From Rhizobium johnstonii 3841 (GTDB lineage: Bacteria; Pseudomonadota; Alphaproteobacteria; Rhizobiales; Rhizobiaceae): 64,000 nucleotides of DNA. The translations under genes and the position numbers were made by a program. This document shows, piece by piece, positions 56,706 through 64,000 of this stretch. The notes under the pieces were generated by a model. The model made no database searches and was not told the origin of the DNA. It saw only the letters and a list, made by a program, of their open reading frames with translations. Location: positions 439,501 through 503,500 of the forward strand of contig NC_008380.1 of the NCBI RefSeq assembly GCF_000009265.1, given 5' to 3'. Each line of letters starts with the position of its first letter. The stretch's first letter is position 1.

Positions 56706-56782
56706 GCACCCGTAGCTCAGCTGGATAGAGCACCAGACTACGAATCTGGGGGTCAGGAGTTCGAATCTCTTCGGGTGCGCCA
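56706..56782 (+). tRNA. tRNA-Arg (anticodon ACG)
   Basis: A complete cloverleaf: acceptor GCACCCG/CGGGTGC, D-arm GCTCAGCTGGATAGAGC, anticodon stem CCAGA/TCTGG with loop CTACGAA (anticodon ACG), T-arm AGGAGTTCGAATCTCTT, discriminator G and an encoded CCA. It reads CGU/CGC/CGA arginine codons when A34 is modified to inosine. Its 3' end is a classical integration site, and a recombinase remnant follows immediately. Confidence 0.97.
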
Positions 56783-57192
56783 TTCTTTTCCATACAAAAC
56801 TGGGCACTCCAGCCGCAGCCTCTCCGCTCGCCACCAGACGTTCCAGAACGTCCCGCTTTCCGAAGATGCGGTTTCCATCGTCATCGACTTCGACCTGATC
56901 GATAACGGAGCGAAGGTAGGCGCGGCGGAAAGGGATCGGCCCTTGCGTTGCCTTCTCCCGCATGAGGCGGGCGAACGCGTCGATCTTCTCCTCAGTCATG
57001 CGCGTGTCGGGGCGCAACGCGGCGAACGCTCGCTCCAGCGCGGCCTTCGCGTGATCGAGCTCGTCCTCATCGGTCAGGCGACGGGACTGCTCCAGACGAA
57101 GTAGCGGCCGGCGGACCGCCAATTGACGGACCGTCTCAATATTCACGCATTTATGAGCTGTAGTGATAACCGCTTCCCGAATTGCAGGACTA

Positions 57193-58013
57193 GGGGCTGT
57201 TGAGGTTCAGGGTTTCTTCTGGGGCTTGTTTGTGATTCAAGCTGCAGATGGAACGATTTGTGCTGACGGACGCCCAATGGGCGAAAATGGAACCACATTG
57301 CCACGGCAAGCCGTCTGATCCCGGCCGAAGTGGCAGCAACAACCGGCGCTTCATCGAGGCAATTCTTTGGATTGTGCGTACAGGAAGCCCGTGGCGAGAT
57401 CTTCCCACGGTTTTTGGAAACTGGAACACGATCTACAAACGGTATCGCGATTGGGTCAAAGCCGATGTTTTCACAAGGCTTTTTGAGGTCTGCTCAGATG
57501 AGCCTGACATGGAATATGCCATGGTTGACGCCACCATCGTCAAGGTCCACCGCCACGGACAGGGCTCAAAAGGGGGACTCAGAGCCAGGCTATAGGGCGT
57601 TCGAAGGGCGGCATGACGACCAAGATCCTTGCGTTGACTGACGCACTTGGAAATCTCGTACGCTTTGTTCTTCTGCCCGGTCATCGCTTCGACACGGTGG
57701 GCGTTGCTCCGCTCATCGATGGCATTGGTTTTGACGGGCTGATCGCTGACAAGGCCTTCGACAGCAACCAAATCGTCGCTGATTTAAACGAGCGTGGAGC
57801 TAAGGTCGTCATCTCCCAGCATCCACGACGAAAAGCACCTCTTCCACTCGACAGCGAAATCTACAAATGGCGGCACCTCATCGAGAATTTCTTCTGCAAA
57901 CTCAAAGAGTTCAAACGCATTGCAATGCGAGCGGACAAAACCGACCAAAGTTTCAGCGCAATCATTCACCTCGCGGCAGCCGTTATAAACTCAAGATGAT
58001 TCTCAACAGCCCC
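57193..58013 (+). mobile_element. IS5-family insertion sequence (about 821 bp)
   Basis: Terminal inverted repeats begin GGGGCTGTTGAG at the left and end CTCAACAGCCCC at the right (58002-58013). Both ends are bordered by CTAG (57190-57193 and 58013-58016), consistent with the YTAR-type target duplication of IS5-family elements. Two overlapping-phase transposase frames lie inside. Size and organisation match the IS427-like group. The element appears intact. Confidence 0.88.
57248..57999 (+). CDS. IS5-family transposase, two frames joined by -1 frameshift
   Basis: The first frame (57248-57595) starts MERFVLTDAQWAKMEPH and encodes the DUF4096-type N-terminal domain plus the first catalytic Asp in MVDATIVKVHRHG. 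The second (from about 57577 to 57999) continues TQSQAIGRSKGGMTTKILAL with DDE-domain parts LIADKAFDSN and the Glu in WRHLIENFFCKLKEFKR. The frames meet at AAAAGGGGG (57568-57576), a slippery run; a -1 shift there restores the family's continuous sequence. This is normal programmed frameshifting for the group and not decay. Confidence 0.88.
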
Positions 58014-58089
58014 TAGTCTGAATGATCGCTGCGCACTAATTTGTTAGCAGTGCCGGCCGTGTGCCAAGCCACTCCGTTGGGAGACTGAA

Positions 58090-59961
58090 ATGCAACGCAA
58101 GCTCGCGGCAATCATGGCCGCTGATATCGTCGGCTATAGCCGGCTGATGGCCGAGGACGAGTCTTCCACCTACGCAGAGCTGCGCACTGTTTTTGACAAG
58201 CTGATCGACCCCACTGTCGCCCGCCATGGCGGAACCACCTTCAAAACGACGGGTGACGGCTTCCTTGCGATGTTCCCGAGCGTCAACGAGGCCGTTGATG
58301 CGGCGCTTGCCATCCAGCAAGGCTTTGACGACGGCCCTTTCAAGCTGCGTATCGGCATCAACCTCGGTGATGTTATCGAGGATAATGGCGATGTCTATGG
58401 GGATGGGGTGAACGTCGCGGCCCGGCTTGAGGCCATGACCGAGCCCGGCCAGATATTCGTCAGCGGCGCTGTGGTGATGGCCGCCGAGCGCAACCGCGGC
58501 GATCTGTTCGCCCGGGTCGGCCGCAGGCGCGCCAAGAATATTCCCGAGCTGCTTGAAGTGTACCGCGTAAGGCGGGCGGGCTCTCCCTGGTCGATCTGGC
58601 GGCAGATGCCACATGTCCTGCGCGGCAGCGCGGCGCGCTGGTCATATGGCATTGCCGCCATCGCTCTCGTTCTCATCGGCACCCAGATTTCACCTCTTCC
58701 GCTGGCAGCGATGGTGAGCGGCATCCCGGCTGCACTCTCTCTGGACCAGACCCGTGGAGACCCCAGGCCCTCGATTGCCGTCATGCCGTTCGCAACCATG
58801 AGCGGCAGCGGTAACCAGCCTTACTTTGCGGACGGACTGACCGAAGACGTGACCACGGCGCTTGCTCGCAATCCCGAGCTTCAGGTCATCGCCCGCGATT
58901 CCACCTATGCCGTGCGCGGTCAGGAGACGGATGTGCGTAAGCTCGCGGCAAAGCTTGGCGTTGATTACGTGGTTGAAGGCAGCGCGCGCCGGGAAGGCGA
59001 CCAGCTCCGCGTTTCGGCGCAGCTCATTGATGTCGGCACGGGCGCGCACTTATGGTCGCGCAGCTTCGACAAGAAGGTTGCTGACGTTTTCACCGTACAG
59101 AGCGAGCTCACCACGGAAATCGTCGCGCAACTCGCGCCCTATATCGGCCGAAGCGAAGCGGCAGCGGCGGCGCTGCGGCCGACGGATAGTCTGCAGGCCT
59201 ATGATCTCGTCTTGCAGGCCCGCGACCGTTACCGGCACGGCGCCACTGACCATAACGCTATCCTCGCCGCCCGTGGCCTGTATCAGCGCGCCCTGGAAAT
59301 GGACCCGGCTTATGCTGCAGCCCGCGCAGGTCTTGCGTTGACCTATATCGGCGAAGTGGCGCAAAGGCCCGGCGGTCAAGCCGCCGCGCCCGAGCTGGAT
59401 TTGGGTCTCAGTGAGGCGCGGCAGGCCGTGCGGCTCGATCCCAATCTCGGTTTTGGATATCAGGTAATCAGTTTCGGACTTGCACTGCAGGCGGACTACT
59501 CCGGCGGGCTTCAGGCGGCGCAGCGTGCGGTCGAACTAAACCCCAACGATCCCGACAGTATGATTGCGCTGGCCAAAGCGCAGGTCCGGTTCGGAGACTA
59601 TCCGGACGCTGTCGCCAACGCGGAGCGGGCGCGCCGACTGCACCCCATGGCACCGGAATACTATGCCTACGTGCATGGTCAGGCGCTTTATGCCGATGGC
59701 CGCCGCGAAGAGGCGGCCACGGTCATCAGCGAGTGCCTTGTCAGAGCGCCCCGGGATGCGAATTGCCTTCTCATCCAAGCCGCGTTGCAGGGTGGAAGCG
59801 GAGAGCTTGAAAAGGCGCAGGCTACCATGGCGAGCCTTGTTGAAGCCCATCCGGCATTCTCGCTGGAAGCGGAAAGGGCTTATCGCCGGTTCGGCGACGA
59901 GCCCTTGATGGAAGAGTTCCTGCAGGACCTGGCGAGAGCCAAAGCCCCCGAGACGGCTTGA
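58090..59961 (+). CDS. Class III adenylate/guanylate cyclase with TolB-like and TPR regions
   Basis: A 623-residue protein. The N-terminal cyclase homology domain (about 1-165) has metal-binding Asp residues in MAADIVGYSRLM and the TTGDGFLAMF loop, plus GINLGDVIEDNGDVYGDGVN. A membrane helix follows (about 193-217). A TolB-like/FlgO-like segment (about 225-365, PSIAVMPFATMSG...FADGLTEDVTTAL) and TPR repeats (about 385-600) complete it. It makes cAMP or cGMP; ligand and target are unknown. This architecture is much expanded in rhizobia. It starts 74 bp after the IS element. Confidence 0.92.
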   Translation: MQRKLAAIMAADIVGYSRLMAEDESSTYAELRTVFDKLIDPTVARHGGTTFKTTGDGFLAMFPSVNEAVDAALAIQQGFDDGPFKLRIGINLGDVIEDNGDVYGDGVNVAARLEAMTEPGQIFVSGAVVMAAERNRGDLFARVGRRRAKNIPELLEVYRVRRAGSPWSIWRQMPHVLRGSAARWSYGIAAIALVLIGTQISPLPLAAMVSGIPAALSLDQTRGDPRPSIAVMPFATMSGSGNQPYFADGLTEDVTTALARNPELQVIARDSTYAVRGQETDVRKLAAKLGVDYVVEGSARREGDQLRVSAQLIDVGTGAHLWSRSFDKKVADVFTVQSELTTEIVAQLAPYIGRSEAAAAALRPTDSLQAYDLVLQARDRYRHGATDHNAILAARGLYQRALEMDPAYAAARAGLALTYIGEVAQRPGGQAAAPELDLGLSEARQAVRLDPNLGFGYQVISFGLALQADYSGGLQAAQRAVELNPNDPDSMIALAKAQVRFGDYPDAVANAERARRLHPMAPEYYAYVHGQALYADGRREEAATVISECLVRAPRDANCLLIQAALQGGSGELEKAQATMASLVEAHPAFSLEAERAYRRFGDEPLMEEFLQDLARAKAPETA

Positions 59962-60639
59962 TGTTGCTGTCAGCGTCGCGGCAATTGGTTATGCCAAACA
60001 GAATAGGAAAAACCATTGCATAGGAGTGCCCATTTTCATCTCGTCGGGTGCGCTATTTCTCTCTTTCACTGAAAATCTGCCCTGGCGTTTTGCGCCATAG
60101 GGAAAAATCCGCCGTTCTAAAGCGCGTCGCGATCTTTCAGATTCGCCCTCGCGCTTTAGCTCTTTGTCTTTACGCATGTCGTTGTCGCAAAACCGCGGCA
60201 CACTTTTGCGCGACATGCTTTAGATGCTTTATCGAAACTTGCCTTCGTTCGGGCAATCAGGTGAAAGATTCACCAACAACAGCGCAATTAGGCTGTTCAA
60301 TTGACTGATTTTGATTCTCGGCTTTGCGGTCATTTTCTAAGGATATCTCTAACGCCGCGGAATATGTGTAGACACGACTATCGCGCGTGTTTGGGAAAAC
60401 GATCTTGTATATAGAATTATTCTAAAGATAACCGGCATTAAGTTTGTTTGTGAAAAATCTATTCGTAATGGCGAGGATCTCAAGCATAATGCAACCTTTG
60501 CGTCTCATTCGGATATTGAATTCCGTCGGACATTGGGACAAGGTGCCCGCCGCGTAACGAGTTCGCGACTTTATTATTGCAATGCGCGCATTTCACTTTT
60601 CATGTGAACACCCCGGGTACGTGGTGACGTAAAGGCAAA
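59962..60639. other. Long non-coding, AT-rich region upstream of the SARP-like regulator
   Basis: A 678-bp stretch without a supportable gene. It contains the family B repeat at 60117-60223. From about 60290 it becomes clearly more AT-rich than the rest of the window and includes a perfect palindrome TAGAAT-T-ATTCTA at 60412-60424. It likely holds the promoter of the regulator gene; no consensus promoter could be fixed. Confidence 0.55.
60117..60223. repeat. Family B two-palindrome repeat, inverted copy
   Basis: About 107 bp, the reverse complement of 42228-42335. CTAAAGCGCGTCGCGATCTT at the left, GCTCTTTGTCTTTACGCATG in the centre, and TTTTGCGCGACATGCTTTAG at the right. Confidence 0.75.
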
Positions 60640-62571
60640 ATGACTTTTGTTTTGAACACCTTTGGAAGGTTGCAGCTCGTTGACGGGCAGGGGAGCCTCG
60701 TCGCGTTTCCCGAGAAAGGGTTGCTGCTTCTCGTCTATTTGTTGACGACCGGTGAAGGTTCGGCGGATCGAACGAGTTTGGCTCGTTTTCTGTGGGGCGA
60801 TGCCGACAGGGACGTTGCGCTTTCGACTTTGCGTAAGCTGATTTCGAGAATAAAGGCCCGTCAAACCGAACTCGGAATAAACATCCTCTCATCCCAGGGG
60901 AACATGGTCTCTCTCGACCGAGAGTCCTTGTCTTCCGACCTTCTGTTATCTGAAACCGACGAAGCGGTCGCCTCGTTCTCCCTGCTTAAGCATCTTGTGA
61001 AGCTGCTGAACCAGCCCTTTCTGGGGCCGGTTCACTGTCACAGTCGCGAGTTTCAACACTGGCTTGCCGAGCGCGAAAAAAGCCATATCGACCTTCTCGC
61101 AAATACATTGAAAGCGGTATCTCAACGAGCGCAGTCGAGAACGGAATCCGAACTCCTGCGAAAGGCCGCCATTATCCTGTTTCGGACGGAACCGAAGGAT
61201 CCGGATACGCTGCAGTTGCTGATAGAGATATTCAAGGCGGAGGAAGAAGTTGAATCCCTTCGAAATCATTTCGAACAGCGGCGCATTTCGATTTCGCGAG
61301 GGATCGCTGTACGCACCGCATCCGACGGCGGTGACACAAAACCCGTTCTCCCGGCTTTAGCGCCTTCAAGGGAAAAACACGCAACAGCTGTTTCCCTTGA
61401 GCCCGAGGACATCAGCATTGCAATCCCTCGCCTGGTGCTGCTTCCACCCAGAAATCAATCCATTCATCCCCAAGCCGGTTTTTTAGCAGCATCTTTGGTG
61501 GAGGATATCACGATTGGATTTTGTGCCTTCAACAGCCTGCAGGTCATAGCGCCATATTCGGCGGTGCAAATTGGCCACCACATGGAGACCCAGAAGGCTT
61601 TCTTCGAACGACACCACGTCAACTACATTCTCGACACTCGGATCAGCAATGCGGGCGATGACGTCACCCTGTTCGCCCAACTGATCTTTTTTGACCAGAA
61701 TCAAATTGTCTGGGCAGAGAGATTCAGCCTTGATCATAGGGATCTTGTCAAAGACAGGAGGACTGTCTCTCGACGGATTGCTCTTTCCATATCCAGCGAA
61801 ATCGAGCGCCATGAGGCGTTGCGCGAGGATCTGAACCCAGCTGCTTACCATCGATATCTCGTTGGCAGGCGGCACCTTGCGCGCCTGACGCTTCCGAACC
61901 TGCGGCGTGCGCGCAAGGAGATGAAAGCCGCGCTCAGCGTCAGCCCTGATTTCGCACCGGCGCTGAGTTCGATGGCACGGACTTACTCCAAGGAATGGTT
62001 GTTAACCGCGCGAGGCGATATCGATCTGTTGAAAACGGCAGAGACTTTGGCAACGCAGGCCACCGAAACGCGTCCGGATTTTGCCGATGGATATCGCGAG
62101 TTTGGCGTTGCGAAATTGTTGCAGGGTGCATTTGACCAAAGCGCCGAGGCAATGGAAGTGGCAGAGAGCCTTGCCCCGCATTATGCGGATGTTATTGCCG
62201 ACTACGCGGACACTTTGGTTCATTGTTCGCTCCCTGCCATCGCCTTGCGAAAGATCGAGCGGGCAATTGAGTTGAACCCGCTCAGTCCCGACACCTATTT
62301 CTGGACCGCTGCCGGAGCAAATTATGCCCTTGGCGAATTCGAAGCTTCGCTGGATTACATTGGGCAAATGGCCGATGCCAGTTTGGCCGACAGGCTGGCG
62401 GCCGCAAACTGGGCCATGTTGGGCCATCAGGACAAGGCGCGGACCTTCGTCAGGAGATTTCGCGAAGTCAACCCGGACTTCGACGTGGACAAATGGCTGT
62501 CCGCGGTTCCGAGTAAGGAGCAATGGCATAAGGATCTTTACCGAGAAGGCCTGAAGAAAGCTGGATTTTAA
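60640..62571 (+). CDS. SARP/BTAD-like transcriptional regulator with TolB-like and TPR regions
   Basis: A 643-residue protein. The N-terminal part (about 1-100, TFGRLQLVDGQGSLVAFPEKGLL start, FLWGDADRDVALSTLRKLISRI) resembles the winged-helix DNA-binding domain of SARP/OmpR-like regulators. A BTAD-like helical domain follows (about 105-215). A TolB-like segment (about 262-385, PRLVLLPPRNQSI...AASLVEDITIGF) and TPR repeats (about 400-600) complete it. The start has AAAGG 6 nt upstream. A 72-residue gene follows 28 bp downstream. No membrane helix is obvious. Targets are unknown; the adjacent small gene is the first candidate. Confidence 0.85.
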   Translation: MTFVLNTFGRLQLVDGQGSLVAFPEKGLLLLVYLLTTGEGSADRTSLARFLWGDADRDVALSTLRKLISRIKARQTELGINILSSQGNMVSLDRESLSSDLLLSETDEAVASFSLLKHLVKLLNQPFLGPVHCHSREFQHWLAEREKSHIDLLANTLKAVSQRAQSRTESELLRKAAIILFRTEPKDPDTLQLLIEIFKAEEEVESLRNHFEQRRISISRGIAVRTASDGGDTKPVLPALAPSREKHATAVSLEPEDISIAIPRLVLLPPRNQSIHPQAGFLAASLVEDITIGFCAFNSLQVIAPYSAVQIGHHMETQKAFFERHHVNYILDTRISNAGDDVTLFAQLIFFDQNQIVWAERFSLDHRDLVKDRRTVSRRIALSISSEIERHEALREDLNPAAYHRYLVGRRHLARLTLPNLRRARKEMKAALSVSPDFAPALSSMARTYSKEWLLTARGDIDLLKTAETLATQATETRPDFADGYREFGVAKLLQGAFDQSAEAMEVAESLAPHYADVIADYADTLVHCSLPAIALRKIERAIELNPLSPDTYFWTAAGANYALGEFEASLDYIGQMADASLADRLAAANWAMLGHQDKARTFVRRFREVNPDFDVDKWLSAVPSKEQWHKDLYREGLKKAGF

Positions 62572-62599
62572 ACACCAATCATTAGAAGAGGGAAAAAGC

Positions 62600-62818
62600 A
62601 TGGCTAGAGTTGTTGTTATTAGTGTTGAAGGCGACGATGCTCTCTGGGTCGCCGATCTTGACGCCGGCACGGTCGTGCCTCTTCCGTCTCCCAAGTCGGG
62701 CGGGCTGAAAGCGGTGACCGACCTTCGCGCGACCGGGTCAATCGTGACGAAGGGCGTCAATCTGGCCGTGGTTGTCAAGTCTGCGGAGGCGGCATTGTCG
62801 GGCCATTATGATGGCTGA
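62600..62818 (+). CDS. 72-residue protein of unknown function paired with the SARP-like regulator
   Basis: The frame starts at ATG 62600 with a strong AGAGGGA ribosome site, 28 bp after the regulator. The N-terminus MARVVVISVEGDDALWVADL is beta-rich, the middle has Pro/Ser/Lys/Gly (LPSPKSGGLKAV), and the C-terminal half is Val/Ala-rich (IVTKGVNLAVVVKSAEAAL). It has no signal peptide, Cys residues or known motif. Strong ribosome site and spacing indicate a genuine gene cotranscribed with the regulator. I do not recognise it. Confidence 0.75.
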   Translation: MARVVVISVEGDDALWVADLDAGTVVPLPSPKSGGLKAVTDLRATGSIVTKGVNLAVVVKSAEAALSGHYDG

Positions 62819-62910
62819 TCGCCTATAATCTCTTCATCATCACGCTGGATGGCGGGCCGCGATGACCGCTCGCCTTCCAGCGCCAAATAGGCGCCGCACG
62901 GGTCGTGGCC

Positions 62911-63156
62911 TCATTCTTTGATGGGGATTCCGGCTTCGATCGCAGCGTCGATGAAGGCCTGCCGCGCCTCTTCCCGGTTTCGTTTTCCCGCCATGACATC
63001 CGCGCAAACCGCACAGGCCTTGTCCAAGGCAGGCCCCTCTTCGGTCGGCCAGTCTTCGACTAGCGCCCATGTAGCGGCCTGGGTCGTCTGGATCACCACC
63101 CACTGATCCGGGCCTTCTAGGGCAAGCGTTACCGGCTTCTTCCAATTGGTTTCCAT
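62911..63156 (-). CDS. DUF982-domain protein
   Basis: An 81-residue protein. ATG 63156 (METNWKKPVTLAL) is chosen over a long upstream extension to 63462 that has no family similarity. It shows the DUF982 pattern: W-x-x-PV near the start, EDWPTEEGPALDKACAVCADVM in the middle, and EEARQAFIDAAIEAGIPI at the end. DUF982 proteins are abundant in rhizobia, often on plasmids and islands; their function is unknown. Confidence 0.85.
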   Translation of the reverse strand: METNWKKPVTLALEGPDQWVVIQTTQAATWALVEDWPTEEGPALDKACAVCADVMAGKRNREEARQAFIDAAIEAGIPIKE

Positions 63157-63331
63157 GATCTCAGGACCTCCGCTGCGTGCTCTCTGCCGTTGCAACCTGC
63201 ACACATAGGGCGATTCATCCGGCGTGGCGAGGCGCAGTATGAACGAGATGCTTTTCTCGAGCAGCGAACTACTGGGATGTGCTTTTCGAAAAGGGTTCTT
63301 GCCGCCGTTTTGCGCGCTTATGCGGCGCCTC

Positions 63332-63853
63332 CTAGAATTCCTGCACGAATTCACACGCCAGCAAGGTTTTGCCGGGTAAGGCATTGCCTTGGCGGGCAAT
63401 GATAGAGACCTTTCCAGGCCCGGCCATTCCGGGTTCCGGCTGCAGATCTGCGGGAAGTTCAAGCGAATAGCCCTTCGTGGATGTGCCGAGCAGGTCTGAG
63501 GTCTCTGCCTTCAAACCGTATTTCGCGGCCAGATCGTCGGCGCGTTCGCCCTCGATCAAGACGCCAACAGCGTTGCTAGCAAAGAAAATCTCGGTCGACT
63601 TAAAGCCGTCGCGGCCTATCTGGTTCGGGAGTTTGTAGATCGCCGCGCCCAAGGATGACGTGTCCGGCTTGGCCAGAGCTTCCACGACATCATAGATCTT
63701 CATTGCCGATGTCATCGTATAGGGTGGCTTGCAAAGGGCTGCGTCAAAGAACTTGTCATTGGCCGAGTCGGCAAGAACCTGTCCAGCCTGAAATGTCGCA
63801 AAAGCGACGTACGCAGAGAAGGCGGCGTAGCGAATGAATTTGGCGTTGCGCAT
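63332..63853 (-). CDS. Exported protein of unknown function
   Basis: A 173-residue protein with a signal peptide (hydrophobic core about 9-26, cleavage likely after VLA). The mature part has two Cys (near 41 and 167) that could form a disulfide, and motifs IYKLPNQIGRDGFKSTEIFFASNAVGVLIEG. It is not recognised. The region 63854-64000 upstream contains no gene. Confidence 0.7.
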   Translation of the reverse strand: MRNAKFIRYAAFSAYVAFATFQAGQVLADSANDKFFDAALCKPPYTMTSAMKIYDVVEALAKPDTSSLGAAIYKLPNQIGRDGFKSTEIFFASNAVGVLIEGERADDLAAKYGLKAETSDLLGTSTKGYSLELPADLQPEPGMAGPGKVSIIARQGNALPGKTLLACEFVQEF

Positions 63854-64000
63854 GAAACATTCCCGAGAAAGTGGCTGTCGTGGATTCGTGTGTTGCGAAT
63901 GCCTAGGGGATCCGAAGCAGTTATGCTACCCAAAGTTTAATCTCTCGGCTCCACTCTTCTCTTCCGTCTGGCCGCGCTGATGGGTAGGATAAGTGCTATC

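Larger units (their letters stand above)
56631..57146 (-). pseudogene. C-terminal remnant of a large serine recombinase abutting tRNA-Arg
   Basis: The minus frame from GTG 57146 gives residues resembling the C-terminal end of phage-type serine recombinases of Rhizobiales (DTRMTEEKIDAFARLMREK, then IPFRRAYLRSVIDQVEVDDDG and FGKRDVLERL). The catalytic N-terminal resolvase domain with its Ser is missing. From about residue 120 the frame crosses the tRNA antisense (for example CSIQLSYGC) and is not functional protein there. Upstream the frame stays open to the insertion sequence at 57193, then meets a stop about 20 codons beyond the IS. It is a relic of an element integrated at the tRNA. Confidence 0.7.

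Noticed and set aside
57248..57999. Transposase regarded as a frameshifted pseudogene
   Set aside because: The frame change occurs at a slippery A4G5 run where this IS group uses programmed -1 frameshifting, and both ends of the element are intact.
60048..60308. 86-codon frame containing a peptide also seen antisense near 42230-42316
   Set aside because: The shared peptide arises from translating the family B repeat in two places; it is not a gene family.
1..64000. CRISPR array, prophage or secondary-metabolite cluster
   Set aside because: No regularly spaced direct repeats, phage structural genes or synthase genes were seen; the SARP-like regulator stands without biosynthetic neighbours in this window.

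Overview
The window is chromosomal DNA from an alphaproteobacterium of the order Hyphomicrobiales. The gene content and order point to the genus Rhizobium (R. leguminosarum / R. etli group). Supporting signs are the blocks glnD-mutS-malic enzyme-olsB, lptC-lptA-lptB-rpoN-hpf-ptsN and rpmH-rnpA-yidC-engB, a DUF982 protein, and several families of short palindromic intergenic repeats typical of rhizobia. The species call is inference. The sequence is GC-rich and densely coding, apart from a more AT-rich stretch near the right end.

Layout. 1-7 kb: nitrogen signalling (glnD, cut by the window edge), mismatch repair (mutS) and a malic enzyme fused to a phosphotransacetylase-like domain. 7-13 kb: ornithine-lipid acyltransferase olsB, a hybrid histidine kinase, then an overlapping operon of two RNA methyltransferases and lspA. 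13-17 kb: NUDIX hydrolase, CoxG-like protein, GNAT enzyme, and the sppA-ihfB-lapA group. 17-23 kb: LPS transport genes lptC-lptA-lptB leading into sigma-54 (rpoN), an interposed DMT exporter, ribosome hibernation factor hpf and nitrogen-PTS EIIA (ptsN). 23-30 kb: a Cache-type chemoreceptor, ribokinase, rmuC and a soluble globin-coupled chemoreceptor. 30-36 kb: def, fmt and truA with a FitAB/VapBC-type toxin-antitoxin pair lodged between def and fmt, then dapD-dapE with a membrane protein. 36-44 kb: LOG-family protein, EF-hand protein, HAD nucleotidase, a BchE-like B12/radical-SAM protein, ada with a PEP-mutase-family enzyme, lldD and argB. 44-49 kb: an ECF sigma factor/RskA-type anti-sigma/fasciclin module, an HWE-type kinase, two small unknown genes and cspA. 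49-52.5 kb: engB, yidC, rnpA, rpmH. 52.5-56.6 kb: another chemoreceptor and a sensor kinase.

56.7-64 kb looks like an accessory region at a tRNA-Arg(ACG) gene. It begins with the C-terminal tail of a serine recombinase that runs into the 3' end of the tRNA. An IS5-family element with matching ends and CTAG flanks follows. Beyond it are a class III nucleotidyl cyclase with TolB-like and TPR regions, and a BTAD/SARP-like regulator that also has TolB-like and TPR regions and sits directly before a 72-residue gene of unknown role. A DUF982 protein and an exported protein of unknown function close the window.

The best candidates for something little described are the SARP-TolB-TPR regulator plus small protein pair, the toxin-antitoxin cassette with its palindromic operator inside def-fmt, and the BchE-like protein in an organism with no visible photosynthesis genes. 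At least four families of palindromic repeats recur between genes, often in opposite orientations.
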